Assembly (NCBI RefSeq): GCF_002087085.1
Contig: NZ_MWQY01000002.1
Span: 186,001-250,000, forward strand
Direction: 5' to 3'
Source of the DNA: Marispirochaeta aestuarii
Lineage (GTDB): Bacteria; Spirochaetota; Spirochaetia; JC444; Marispirochaetaceae
Length of the DNA: 64,000 bases
This document shows, in pieces, positions 16,189 through 24,926 of this stretch. Under the pieces are notes generated by a model. The model saw only the letters and a program-made list of their open reading frames with translations, did no database searches and was not told the origin of the DNA. The translations under genes were made by a program, and so were the position numbers. Position 1 is the stretch's first letter, and each line of letters starts with the position of its first letter.

Positions 16189-17724
16189 GTGTTTGACAAG
16201 TTAAGCCAGCCCCAGTCAGAAGAGTTGTTCGCGTTGCTGAGCAATGCCGGATATTCTCGTCCCACTCTCCTCCAGGCAAAGGTCGTTCCAGCCGTACTCG
16301 GCGGAAGGGATCTCCTGGTTGAGACTCTCTACGCCGACGGGAGGACAGCAGCGTACCTCCTGCCCCTTCTTGTCTCTCATGGCCTCGAAAGTACCGGCTC
16401 CCAGGCTCTGATCATAACACCTTCGCCGGATCTCGTAAAAAAGACCTCCCTCCAGTACCGGCGATTCACCCGGGGGGGCAGTAGCGTGCCTCCCATAACA
16501 ACCCTGGGTTGGGACAGTCCGATAAAGCGTGAAGCAAAACGACTTGCCGGGACTTCCGGTATCATTGTCGGCACCTCAGCCCGTATAATTGACCACCTGC
16601 GTCGCAACTCTCTGAACACCCGGGAAATGCAGAGGGTTGTTATAAGTCTGGAGAACCCGGTCAATAAAGAGGACTTCATGCAGGATGTGCTCTTTATTCT
16701 CTCCAAGGTCCCCAAAAAGAGCCAGATAATCGTTTTTACCCCCAGCCTGAAAGAGACCGGTGTACTGGAAAACCGCTTACGGCACCCCCTGATTATCTCC
16801 TCCGAGGACTGGGACCGGGACAACAGGATTCAAAGTGTATATGAAGCAGCCGATGCCGTGCACAAGGCGGAGCTGCTTTTAAGTCTCTTTCTAAGCAGAA
16901 GAATCACCCGGGGCGGAATCTTCTGCCGAACTATGGCTGCCTTAAAGACCCTGGAAAAGAAGCTTAGCAAGGAGGGAATCCGCAGCCGTATTATTTCCAC
17001 CCGTACTTCTCCGCGAAAAAAGGAAGAAATCTTTCAGCTTTTCAAGGACGGAAGTATCCCCTGCATTCTTACAGTCTCAATTTCTGTTTTAACCGAGATC
17101 GAAGAAATTGGATGCGCGGTCTTTTTTAATCTTCCATCCCCCCCTGAAGCATATACGGATATCACCTCCGTACTGATACAGGACCTGAATGCAAAGATTG
17201 TCACCTTTGTCACGAAGGAGGAGTCGGCGACACTTCAGTTTTTACAGGAGAAAAACAAGATGAAAAAAGAGAACTTCCCCGATGACCTGGAGGTCTTTCG
17301 GGGCAAGGTCGAAGGTATTCTGCAGTCCATCCGTTCCCAGGAGGATCCTGAAGAACTAAACCGGTATCGAAAAATGATAAAAAAAATGGTCCCTTTCGGA
17401 ATGCGCGGATATTTAAGCGCTTATCTGATAAAGGAGTCTCTCGGAAACACAGTTCGCGGGGACAAGCCCTTCAGGACGGTTTTCGTATCCATCGGACGCA
17501 ACCGGCGTGTTTTCCCAAAGGACCTTTCGCGGCTCTTTACCCAGACCCTGGGTATAGATATGGGAGAGGTTGGGAGCATCAAGGTTCTGGATAACTATTC
17601 CTTTATTGATATTCCGGCTCACCTTGCGCAATCCGCCATAGACAAACTTGACGGCAGCGATTTTCACGGACGAAAAATAACCGTAAATTTTGCACGCAAG
17701 AAGGAGGAAAAAGTCCTCCGCTGA
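16189..17724 (+). CDS. DEAD-box-like RNA-binding protein with eroded ATPase motifs and DbpA-type C-terminus
   Basis: A 511-residue protein from GTG at 16189 (AGGAAG in front; an in-frame ATG at 16144 lies upstream of the likely transcription start). The fold follows DEAD-box helicases: FDKLSQPQSEELFALL, RPTLLQ (Q motif Gln kept), LLPLLV. Motif I reads YADGRTAAY where GSGKT is expected, motif II reads SLENPV where DEAD is expected, SAT is TPS, and the HRIGRTGR box reads PPEAYTDI. The last ~75 residues match the DbpA RNA-binding domain (VFVSIGRNRRVFPKDL, VGSIKVLDNYSFIDIP). It cannot be an ATPase of the usual kind; a structural or rRNA-binding role is inferred. Confidence 0.8.
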   Translation: MFDKLSQPQSEELFALLSNAGYSRPTLLQAKVVPAVLGGRDLLVETLYADGRTAAYLLPLLVSHGLESTGSQALIITPSPDLVKKTSLQYRRFTRGGSSVPPITTLGWDSPIKREAKRLAGTSGIIVGTSARIIDHLRRNSLNTREMQRVVISLENPVNKEDFMQDVLFILSKVPKKSQIIVFTPSLKETGVLENRLRHPLIISSEDWDRDNRIQSVYEAADAVHKAELLLSLFLSRRITRGGIFCRTMAALKTLEKKLSKEGIRSRIISTRTSPRKKEEIFQLFKDGSIPCILTVSISVLTEIEEIGCAVFFNLPSPPEAYTDITSVLIQDLNAKIVTFVTKEESATLQFLQEKNKMKKENFPDDLEVFRGKVEGILQSIRSQEDPEELNRYRKMIKKMVPFGMRGYLSAYLIKESLGNTVRGDKPFRTVFVSIGRNRRVFPKDLSRLFTQTLGIDMGEVGSIKVLDNYSFIDIPAHLAQSAIDKLDGSDFHGRKITVNFARKKEEKVLR

Positions 17725-17751
17725 TGTACCTGTTCCCTCCATAAAGCTTCA

Positions 17752-17785
17752 CCGTCCCTTCGGATAATCGAGGGGGCGGTTTTTT
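17752..17785 (+). terminator. Rho-independent terminator
   Basis: Stem CCGTCCC / GGGGGCGG followed by TTTTTT, 27 bp after the stop of the DEAD-box-like gene. The run of T on the plus strand shows it serves that gene. Confidence 0.75.
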
Positions 17786-18974
17786 ATACCAGAATGAACC
17801 AGAGAAGCGTAAATATCACCAGCAGATTGATAAGCAGGGCCGTCCCGAATATGGCGGCCCCCAGAATCTCCCTGAACCGGGCCCCCCGGCTGCAGCGCTC
17901 GGAAAGGGATCGGGGCTCTCCGGGAATCATGATGCACTCGGCAAAGGGATCAGCAAAGGATGAACCGGCCTGCTGTGAGCAGCCAAAGGCATAGAAAACA
18001 GACCTGTCCAGGGAATCACCCACAATGATTCTGCTGGTTCGGATCTTAGCTCCCGGGCAGCCGGCCAGCGCAGCATCCAGACCGCGAAAGGTCTGCAGAC
18101 GGTACACCCTTCCATCGGGCAGAAAAGCCCGGCTGCCGTTCCTCATACCCACAGCCTGTCCGAAGCGCCGGGCCGGTAATGCCAGCAGGTCCCTTTCGGC
18201 CCGCAGATAGCGTCCGGCCCTCCATATACGCCGGTAAAGGCTGAACAGCAGCAGTCCCGGGGGCAGCAGGGGAGCAAGGGGAGCAAGGCTCATGGTAAGG
18301 GATATGTGGGACAGATACAGAAAGCCCGGCGACCTGAGATAGATATACGTCAAAATAAAGAGACTAAAGGAAGCCAGGGTAAGGGAAACCGGTGTCAGCT
18401 GATTCCAGTACTCGTTTCGCTGCCGGCCGGACCAGATTGACCGGCGCAGAATCGTGCCGGGATCACCGTCGTAAATCAGGACAAGGAGTTCCCCTCCTTT
18501 TTTATCCCCGGACCTGAAAACCGGCCGGGAGTTAACCATGACCAGTTCCCCGGAGACCATGATACGGGTGCCTTGAGGAAACGAAGTAATACGATTTGCC
18601 GGAATATGCGTGGGAGAGGCATCAGCGAAGGCCTGCTCATTATCTTCGAGCAGGTCCTCATCCTCATAAGCGTTGAGTGCCGGAAGGGTAAAAACCTCGA
18701 CTCCCTTCAAATCCACCTGTACAGATAGTGAACCATCGGTCAGCCATATCTGCTCATCCCCCTGTACAGCCTCGATCTGGCCGAAAAACCTGAAGGACTC
18801 CCCGTCAAGCACCTCGGTGCGCACCCTCGGGTAATTAATAATGGGGTATTCCATACTCTGATAAACGGCATCCCGGAATTTCCTCCACTGCCGGCGTACG
18901 CGAAAACCTCCGAAAAGAGGAAGAATAACGTAGCCAAGGAGTACAATCCCGGCGATCAACAGTAATCGTTCCAC
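17784..18974 (-). CDS. Multi-pass membrane protein of unknown function
   Basis: A 396-residue protein with a hydrophobic segment at residues 1-22, two or three membrane segments in the middle (about 200-255, SLTLASFSLFILTYIYL and LAPLLPPGLLLFSLY) and one at the C-terminus (ALLINLLVIFTLLWFILV). Between the first and second lies a soluble beta-rich region (EVLDGESFRFFGQIEAVQGDEQIWLTDGSLSVQVD, RIMVSGELVMVNSRPVF) reminiscent of an OB-like fold. Not recognised as a named family; no catalytic motif. Divergent from the MBL-fold gene at 19003. Confidence 0.7.
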   Translation of the reverse strand: MERLLLIAGIVLLGYVILPLFGGFRVRRQWRKFRDAVYQSMEYPIINYPRVRTEVLDGESFRFFGQIEAVQGDEQIWLTDGSLSVQVDLKGVEVFTLPALNAYEDEDLLEDNEQAFADASPTHIPANRITSFPQGTRIMVSGELVMVNSRPVFRSGDKKGGELLVLIYDGDPGTILRRSIWSGRQRNEYWNQLTPVSLTLASFSLFILTYIYLRSPGFLYLSHISLTMSLAPLAPLLPPGLLLFSLYRRIWRAGRYLRAERDLLALPARRFGQAVGMRNGSRAFLPDGRVYRLQTFRGLDAALAGCPGAKIRTSRIIVGDSLDRSVFYAFGCSQQAGSSFADPFAECIMIPGEPRSLSERCSRGARFREILGAAIFGTALLINLLVIFTLLWFILV

Positions 18975-19002
18975 TTATTGCACAACCACGGAAAAATGAA
19001 TT

Positions 19003-19686
19003 ATGCTTAAGCTTAACATGGTTGAACGCATTATTGTAGGTCCTCTCAGTTCAAATGCCTATATATACTCGGAATGGAAAAAGGAGTGTCTCCTTATAGA
19101 TCCGGGTGGAGATATGGAAGAGATCCTTTCTCATATGGCAATAAAGAATCTTAAACCCCTCGGCATTATCTGTACCCACGGACATCTTGATCATGTGGCG
19201 GGGGCGTATGAGCTTCAGCGTCATTTTCGCGAACGTGACCTGGAGGTCCCGGTGGCGATACACGGTGCAGATGCCCACTATCTTGGCAAAAATGCCGCAG
19301 AATCCCACAGAATCAGCTTTGAACAGATCGGAATCGACCTGAAATCAGTTCTTATGGATTATGAGCTGCTCTTTCCTGAACCTGATATCATCCTGGAGGA
19401 CGGTAAAACAGTACTGACCTCAAGTCTTACGGTACTCCATACCCCCGGCCACACTCCGGGCAGCATCTGCCTCTATTCCGAAGCCCAGGGCATTCTTTTT
19501 TCCGGAGATACCCTCTTTTTCGAAGGGGTCGGCAGAACGGATCTTATGGAGGGTGACGGGGAATCGATATTGAAAAGTATTCGGGAAAAGCTGCTGATAC
19601 TGCCCCAGGAGACCATGGTATTCCCCGGTCATGGTCCGAACACGAGCATTGAACGGGAAATAAAGAATAATCCTTTTTTACAGTAA
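19003..19686 (+). CDS. Metallo-beta-lactamase-fold hydrolase, glyoxalase II-like
   Basis: A 227-residue MBL-fold enzyme with the metal site THGHLDHVAG (HxHxDH), a further His in TPGHTPGSIC, an Asp in FSGDTLF and a final PGHGPNT. The pattern fits the hydroxyacylglutathione-hydrolase-like group. The substrate may be a thioester; the short C-terminal part lacks the extra glutathione-binding helix domain of true GloB. The ATG at 19018 is an alternative start. Confidence 0.88.
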   Translation: MLKLNMVERIIVGPLSSNAYIYSEWKKECLLIDPGGDMEEILSHMAIKNLKPLGIICTHGHLDHVAGAYELQRHFRERDLEVPVAIHGADAHYLGKNAAESHRISFEQIGIDLKSVLMDYELLFPEPDIILEDGKTVLTSSLTVLHTPGHTPGSICLYSEAQGILFSGDTLFFEGVGRTDLMEGDGESILKSIREKLLILPQETMVFPGHGPNTSIEREIKNNPFLQ

Positions 19687-19701
19687 TAACGGAACAGTGC
19701 G

Positions 19702-20100
19702 CTAAAGATTGAAATCCGCCAGCAGTCCTGTGCTGACTCCGGGATGTGCAAAAGGATTGGTTTCCGCCTTCAGGTAGGCCCGGTGCAGTTTGTCCGAAAG
19801 CTCCCGGATCAGGGCGTCCCGTCCCTGGTCGGAGAGTCCCGTAAGGTCTTCCCTTTTCGGGAGGCTTGCGGAATCCCTGTCCTTAAGTTTGACAAGTCTG
19901 TCGATGAGATTATCCAGGCTCCTGAGCTTCGAAAGAGAGAATCCCCCCGCTTCGCTGGGCCGACCATATACATGCTTAAAGCGCGCGTATAAGGCCTGAG
20001 AACCGGAGACGGGCAGACCGACACGGGAGGAACCGACGCTTCCGCGAACCAGACTGCTTAAAGGAATTGTTCTGTTTACAGTGGAACTCTGTACCTGCAC
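19702..20100 (-). CDS. Small conserved-looking protein of unknown function
   Basis: A 132-residue, mostly helical, charged protein without signal peptide. N-terminal ~35 residues are Ser/Gly-rich and probably disordered; the middle has LRSLDNLIDRLVKLKDRD and the C-terminus RDALIRELSDKLHRAYLKAE. No catalytic or metal motif and no recognised family. It lies between the MBL-fold gene (convergent) and the DksA-like gene on the same strand. Coding is supported by consistent codon use and length only. Confidence 0.55.
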   Translation of the reverse strand: MQVQSSTVNRTIPLSSLVRGSVGSSRVGLPVSGSQALYARFKHVYGRPSEAGGFSLSKLRSLDNLIDRLVKLKDRDSASLPKREDLTGLSDQGRDALIRELSDKLHRAYLKAETNPFAHPGVSTGLLADFNL

Positions 20101-20185
20101 AGATCCCGGTACTCCCTTTCAAGAAATATTCGGCCCCAGGGCCTGTTTCTATTTTCGGAATACCGGAGGAGGGGTTTAGTAAAAT

Positions 20186-20542
20186 CTATCTGTTACGTCT
20201 TTCGTCGGAGCTCTTGCAGTCAATACACATCAGTGCATACGGGATAGCCTCGAGCCGTTCCCTCGGAATCTTCTTATTACAGCGCATACAGACGCCGTAA
20301 CGCTCATTCTTGATTCTCGACAGGGCGGAATCTATGAGCCGGAGTCGTTTAACATCGTTGGTGCTCAAAGTTTCCAGGGTTTTGCGATCAATGTCATCCG
20401 CCGCGACATCCACCAAATCCTTAGGATCCATGTCACGCACGAGGTTTTCGAAATCCTCGCTCTCACTCATAAGATTGTTGACAATCTCTTCCTTGAGGGT
20501 GATGAGCTTTTCCTTCATCTGGTCCACGAACGCTTTATCCAT
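20186..20542 (-). CDS. DksA/TraR-type C4 zinc-finger regulator
   Basis: A 118-residue protein from ATG at 20542. It has an N-terminal coiled coil (FVDQMKEKLITLKEEIVNNL), a middle region with DMDPKDLVDVAADDID and a C-terminal four-Cys zinc finger (CMRCNKKIP ... CIDCK). DksA proteins bind the RNA polymerase secondary channel and modulate rRNA and amino-acid promoters with ppGpp. The coiled-coil tip residues differ from E. coli DksA, so it is called DksA-like. An upstream in-frame start at 20584 lacks family similarity. Confidence 0.86.
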   Translation of the reverse strand: MDKAFVDQMKEKLITLKEEIVNNLMSESEDFENLVRDMDPKDLVDVAADDIDRKTLETLSTNDVKRLRLIDSALSRIKNERYGVCMRCNKKIPRERLEAIPYALMCIDCKSSDERRNR

Positions 20543-20645
20543 AATCCTACCTTCGCTGCATGTATGCCCTAGGCAATATGGCAAGAGAATATGAAGGAAA
20601 TGCTTAAAAATGTCAAGGCGCGAATCCCGGGGAATTCCCTTCGGC

Positions 20646-20675
20646 TTGACAAAGAAAGGGGCAATGTCCTACTAT
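20646..20675 (+). promoter_or_regulatory. Promoter of infA
   Basis: TTGACA (20646-20651), 18-bp spacer, TACTAT (20670-20675), about 25 bp before the infA start codon. The match and spacing equal those at the two tRNA genes. Confidence 0.7.
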
Positions 20676-20699
20676 TTCCCCATACTTGCAGGAGGAATT

Positions 20700-20918
20700 G
20701 TGGCTAAAGAGGAAGCTATTGAAGTCGAAGGTATTGTAAAGGAATCTCTTCCGAACACCATGTTCAGGGTGGAACTGCAGAACGGACATGTCATTCTTAC
20801 CCATCTCTCCGGCAAAATGAGAAAACACTACATCCGGATTGTCCCAGGAGACAAAGTCCGGGTTGCCCTGTCTCCCTATGATCTTACCCGGGGACGCATT
20901 ATCTACCGGGAACGATAA
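20700..20918 (+). CDS. infA: Translation initiation factor IF-1
   Basis: A 72-residue S1/OB-fold protein, the normal length of IF-1. It starts at GTG (20700) behind AGGAGGAATT; the ATG further upstream in the same frame lies before the promoter -10 region. Family signatures are [42 protein letters not shown] and [18 protein letters not shown]. It binds the 30S A site during initiation. The gene is alone on the plus strand with its own promoter; the Smr gene is convergent 10 bp beyond its stop. Confidence 0.95.
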   Translation: MAKEEAIEVEGIVKESLPNTMFRVELQNGHVILTHLSGKMRKHYIRIVPGDKVRVALSPYDLTRGRIIYRER

Positions 20919-20928
20919 ACACCCCTTT

Positions 20929-21381
20929 TTAGCGCAGAATAATCCATACAGCCCCCTCTCCCCCCATTCCGGACTGCGGTACTCCGTGTTCACCGCAAAA
21001 AGGAGACTCTGCAATGTAGCGGCGCACCTTTTTGCGCAGGATCGAATCTCCGGTATCCGAATGGTTTCCCTTTCCATGGATTACCAGCACCTTCCTGAGC
21101 CCCCGTCTTTTGCTTCGCAGCAGAAATCCGTCAAGCTCCTTCAGGGCCTCCTCAACTGTATATCCGTGAAGATCCAGGCTCTCCTGGGGCGCCATGCGTC
21201 GAAGGGTTTTACGGGAGGGGCTCTTTTTACCACGGGGGGGCCGGTCAGCATCCTTGAGGGGAAGGGGTTTTTCTTCAAGCCAGCGATTCATGACCTCTTC
21301 ATAGGCCGCCTGCTCTCTTTTTTTTCCCCTGTCCCGGGAGTTCTGCTGTTCCCATTGCTCAAGGATGTCTCCAAAGTTCAT
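20929..21381 (-). CDS. Smr-domain protein
   Basis: A 150-residue protein. The C-terminal half is an Smr domain with SLDLHGYTVEEALKELDGFL, VLVIHGKGNHSDTGDS and LRKKVRRYI. These carry the DLHG and HGKG motifs of the MutS2-type nuclease domain. The N-terminal 60 residues are charged and low-complexity. Stand-alone Smr proteins are often RNA or DNA endonucleases; the substrate is unknown. The start overlaps the end of the batD-like gene by 4 bp (21378), so it is probably the tail of the Bat operon. Confidence 0.88.
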   Translation of the reverse strand: MNFGDILEQWEQQNSRDRGKKREQAAYEEVMNRWLEEKPLPLKDADRPPRGKKSPSRKTLRRMAPQESLDLHGYTVEEALKELDGFLLRSKRRGLRKVLVIHGKGNHSDTGDSILRKKVRRYIAESPFCGEHGVPQSGMGGEGAVWIILR

Positions 21382-23429
21382 TCCCGCTCCTTATTATCCT
21401 GAAACAGATCATCTGAACGAAGAATATCCCCGCTGCCGACCCAGCCTTCCACTCCATAAGCCGTGGAAAGAAGAAGAAAATCTCCGGACTGCTGGGTAAC
21501 TTTGACCGTCAGACCTTCGGGTAATTCAAGCCATGCTTCCGCTGAATCTCGCGGTATGCGGCGACTGACCACATCGGAGGCTACAACCGCCACCGGAGTG
21601 CTGCGGACATATGCGGCATGTCCGAAGAGTCCCGCCGCGGCAAAACTCAGGGTTCCGAAGAGCAGCGAGACAAGCAGCAGATAGGAACGTTTGAAGAACA
21701 TGGCAAGCACAGCGGCCAGAAAGAAAAGATTATAAAAAATGAGCAGAAGAATAAAGGATACAGCCGGTGGGAAATAGGCAGGAAGCTGGTATTGACGGAT
21801 ATACTGATCAGAATCAGTCAGACTGTCCCAGAAGGAACGAACCCGCTGGTCGGGTACGGCACATCGGGCGGAGGCAATAACGGTATTGACAGCTTCTGCC
21901 CGCTTTCCCGTCCCCTCCAGGCATAATGCCCAGTTAAAAAGAAGCCTGCCGTTCCGCGGGTGTTCAGAGGCCATTTCCCTGTAGACAACGGAAGCAGCCT
22001 GATAATCCCGCTGCATAAGGAGATCTTCAGCCCCCCTCACCTGGTCAAAATCCATCAGCTCACCGGAGGCAGAGAGCATAAAGAGCGCCAGCGGAGCAAG
22101 AAGCAGAACCAAATACTGGAGAATCCGTCTTCGCCGGACCCTGAACAGAAGGAGAAGCATGGGACCGGGAACAAAAGCAAGATAGATATAGCGAAGCCGG
22201 AAGAGTTCAGTCGACTGGGCGGCCAGAATCTCATCCGGGGTATAACGAAGATCCGATAAACTGAAGGTTTCCTCCTGGATGGAAATCTCTCCGCCGGAGA
22301 GTACCTGCAGCGTCAATCTCCGCTCGGGAAGGGAAACGACCCTGTTATCCCGGGGATCGAAAAAGGGGAAAGCTGGAATATGGATCTCATAATCCCCCTC
22401 CTCTTCTGCCTTGAGTAGATACCGGGTCTCCCTGGAACCCTGGTATCCTCGCTGAGAGGCCCGGTAGTCATGGGTCTCCTCGCTGCGGACAAGAACGAGA
22501 CCGGCGAAATCAGGTTCAGGAGGAGTCAGATATGCAAGGTTGCCTTCCCCCGTTATACGCACGGTCAGCTGAACAGTCTCTCCCACCCTGGATCCTTCCG
22601 GAAGAGGAGAGACATCGATATCAAAGCGTCCCACCCCGCCGGAAACCGCAACATCGCCGGGTAAGGCTTCGACATTTACCGCAACCGCGTCGGATGTTCC
22701 GGAGATACCTTCCGCAGTAACAGAAGCCTTGTTTAAAAAGAAGCGTCCCGCACCAGTGGGAGTAAAGAGGTATCCCGTAACAGGCACTGTATAGAGAACT
22801 GTATCGCCATAGAGGCGCCGGCGGATTTCTCCAAGTTCCGGGGCCTCCTCGAAAAGCCCCCCCCCGGATGCGGGTACGGAGACCCGCTCAGGAAGCAGAA
22901 TCTCCTCCTGATTTCTCATTACCAGAACAGCCGGAATTGTCTGTCCTTCGTAAAATGGTCCCTCCGGGATTTCCCATTCCAGTTCCAGCGGAAGGGACAG
23001 AACGCTGTTGCGGTAGCTTCCGACCCTCTGGATTCCCACCCCGGTTCTGCGGGATTCCGAACCAACAGCAAAGGGGATACGGGGAAAAAGGATTCTTCCG
23101 GTCCGGTTGGAAAGCAGAATATAACTGACGGAAACGGCGGGGTAGCTGGTTCCATCCTCTCTGCTTTTGACGATTCCCCGGATATTCGGCCCCGCATACA
23201 GACGTATCCCCACCGGATAATCCCACTCCTCGATGCTGACCATCGAAGCCGAAGGTACATCCACTTCAAAGGAGAGGGTAAAGCGGTCATTCAGGCCCAC
23301 CGGGTTCGGTAAAAACGAGAGCTCCGGATCATCCTGGGCAGAGAGAGAGGGGGAAAAAAACAGTACAAGGAAAAGACCTACCAGAAAGGTCCGCTGCTTT
23401 CCTGGTCCCCGCCATGCTGGGATACCCAC
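21378..23429 (-). CDS. BatD-BatE-like fusion protein
   Basis: A 683-residue exported membrane protein. The N-terminal signal segment is followed by BatD-type beta domains (NPVGLNDRFTLSFEV, GETVQLTVRITGEGNL, then TM segments near the middle). After about residue 460 comes a TPR region (ASVVYREMASEHPRNGRLLFNWALCLEGTGKRAEAV) and more TM, then a C-terminal SH3-like domain (ELPEGLTVKVTQQSGDFLLLSTAYGVEGWV). In Bacteroidetes and Leptospira, TPR-plus-SH3 is the layout of separate BatE. The start is GTG at 23429, overlapping the TPR lipoprotein by 52 bp. Roles in oxidative-stress tolerance are known only from other species. Confidence 0.8.
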   Translation of the reverse strand: MGIPAWRGPGKQRTFLVGLFLVLFFSPSLSAQDDPELSFLPNPVGLNDRFTLSFEVDVPSASMVSIEEWDYPVGIRLYAGPNIRGIVKSREDGTSYPAVSVSYILLSNRTGRILFPRIPFAVGSESRRTGVGIQRVGSYRNSVLSLPLELEWEIPEGPFYEGQTIPAVLVMRNQEEILLPERVSVPASGGGLFEEAPELGEIRRRLYGDTVLYTVPVTGYLFTPTGAGRFFLNKASVTAEGISGTSDAVAVNVEALPGDVAVSGGVGRFDIDVSPLPEGSRVGETVQLTVRITGEGNLAYLTPPEPDFAGLVLVRSEETHDYRASQRGYQGSRETRYLLKAEEEGDYEIHIPAFPFFDPRDNRVVSLPERRLTLQVLSGGEISIQEETFSLSDLRYTPDEILAAQSTELFRLRYIYLAFVPGPMLLLLFRVRRRRILQYLVLLLAPLALFMLSASGELMDFDQVRGAEDLLMQRDYQAASVVYREMASEHPRNGRLLFNWALCLEGTGKRAEAVNTVIASARCAVPDQRVRSFWDSLTDSDQYIRQYQLPAYFPPAVSFILLLIFYNLFFLAAVLAMFFKRSYLLLVSLLFGTLSFAAAGLFGHAAYVRSTPVAVVASDVVSRRIPRDSAEAWLELPEGLTVKVTQQSGDFLLLSTAYGVEGWVGSGDILRSDDLFQDNKERE

Positions 23430-23968
23430 TGGGACTCCTCCTTGCGTTTAATATACTGTAGAATTCTGTCGACCTCTTCCACCGAGGTATCCCCGCCGCT
23501 TACCGAGCCGGCAGAGGGAAGCGCCCGTTCTTCTTCCTGCTGGCTGCCAAGCCTCAAAAGGGTCAGCTCCATGTTTCTTTTTGCCTCTCTGCTGTCGGGT
23601 CGCAACAGAAGGGCTTTTTTGAAACTTTCGAAGGCGGACCGGTACTGGCTGAGCTCATAGTAGAGGTTTCCCATATTGAAAAGGGTCCTGAATTTGAGTT
23701 CCGGATTCTCCCCTTCCAGGGCCCTGGTCCATTCATCCTCCGAAGCGGTGGTCTCACCCAGGGCATAGAAGACGTTTCCAAGGTTGTAATGGATAACCTC
23801 ATCTTCGTTCAGCTCGTTTTCCAGGATTCCCAGGTAAGAAACCGCGGCAGACTGATATCGCCCGTTTATGTACTCATAGTTCCCCTTAAGGACCTGCCAG
23901 TGGGTTCGATAGGGGGTACAGGACAGGAGCAACAGGGGAAACAGCAGTATTAAAAGGTTTTTTTCCAA
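23378..23968 (-). CDS. TPR lipoprotein, BatC-like
   Basis: A 196-residue protein with a lipoprotein signal (LLLLSCTPYR; Cys at residue 17). It carries two TPR units (FRTLFNMGNLYYELSQYRSAFESFKKALLLRPDSREA and the one before it) and a charged tail. It matches the position and layout of BatC, and its end overlaps the BatD-like start and its beginning overlaps the VWA gene (batB) by 19 bp. The partner is probably one of the VWA proteins. Confidence 0.8.
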   Translation of the reverse strand: MEKNLLILLFPLLLLSCTPYRTHWQVLKGNYEYINGRYQSAAVSYLGILENELNEDEVIHYNLGNVFYALGETTASEDEWTRALEGENPELKFRTLFNMGNLYYELSQYRSAFESFKKALLLRPDSREAKRNMELTLLRLGSQQEEERALPSAGSVSGGDTSVEEVDRILQYIKRKEESQWVSQHGGDQESSGPFW

Positions 23969-24924
23969 GGTATTACCCGCACCAAAAAGTAAATATACAG
24001 AGCGAAAACAGCGATCAGCAGGTAGGGCCGATACGCCGATTCCCGCGGTTCATTGTAACGTACCGACGAGGATCCGAAAACAGCATCCAGTTTGCTCATA
24101 AGGGCAGGATCGTTCAGAGAAAAATACTCCCCTCCTGTCTCCTCTGCCAGATAGCGCATGTTATCGGCATTCAGCCGGGTAACGACCCTGTTGCCCGATG
24201 AATCACGCAGCTCCTGTTCGTCCTCCAGGGGTATTGCTGCGCCTTCGACCGTTCCCGCTCCCAGGGCTACAATCCGGATTCCCCTTTGCCGGGCGGTCTC
24301 GAGTACGGGCTTGACGGCCCCGCCGAAGTTTTCACCATCGGAAAAAACAAAAAGGAGCTTTTCGCTTTCCACTTTTCCCGGAAAGGCATCGAGGGAAGCG
24401 ACAAGCCCGGCTTTCAGATCGGAACCGCGGCGGGAGAGCACCTGGGGGCCGATATTCTGAAAAACCGTTTCAAACATTGCCAGATCCTCGGTTATGGGGA
24501 TCATCTTGACACCGATCTCCTGAAACACCACCAGGGAAAAACGTGAGGTTCCGCCCCGGGACGCGAGAATCCCCCGCATGACCTCCACGGAGCGCTCAAG
24601 CCGTGACGGTGAGGAATCCCGGGCCAGCATGCTTAAAGAAACATCCAGGGCAAAAACGATATCCCGGGACTCGATGGTCCTGATTTCCGGACGTCCCTTT
24701 CTTTCCGGATCCGCTGCGGCGAACAGGGTGAATACAATGAAGAGGACAAGGGCCAGGGAGGAAAAAAACCATTTTACCGTGAAAATATCCAGGTAGTTTC
24801 CCGCTCTCCAGCGACCGAGAAGGTATTCCAGATCCCGTCTGCCCCTCAGAAACTCCAGCCACAGCAGAATAATCACCGGAACCAGGAGCAGAAGGCAAAA
24901 GAAAAGGTGGGGATATCGAAACAT
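23950..24924 (-). CDS. batB: VWA-domain membrane protein BatB
   Basis: A 324-residue protein with two N-terminal membrane segments, one C-terminal one (YRPYLLIAVFALYIYFLV), and a VWA domain between them. The metal-ion-dependent adhesion site reads DVSLSM, with the later Thr and Asp positions (SRRGSDLKAGL, FVFSDGENFGG). The VWA faces the outside if the topology is as usual for Bat proteins. It follows batA by 2 bp and overlaps the TPR lipoprotein gene. The symbol is given by position and domain order. Confidence 0.85.
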   Translation of the reverse strand: MFRYPHLFFCLLLLVPVIILLWLEFLRGRRDLEYLLGRWRAGNYLDIFTVKWFFSSLALVLFIVFTLFAAADPERKGRPEIRTIESRDIVFALDVSLSMLARDSSPSRLERSVEVMRGILASRGGTSRFSLVVFQEIGVKMIPITEDLAMFETVFQNIGPQVLSRRGSDLKAGLVASLDAFPGKVESEKLLFVFSDGENFGGAVKPVLETARQRGIRIVALGAGTVEGAAIPLEDEQELRDSSGNRVVTRLNADNMRYLAEETGGEYFSLNDPALMSKLDAVFGSSSVRYNEPRESAYRPYLLIAVFALYIYFLVRVIPWKKTF

Positions 24925-24926
24925 GG

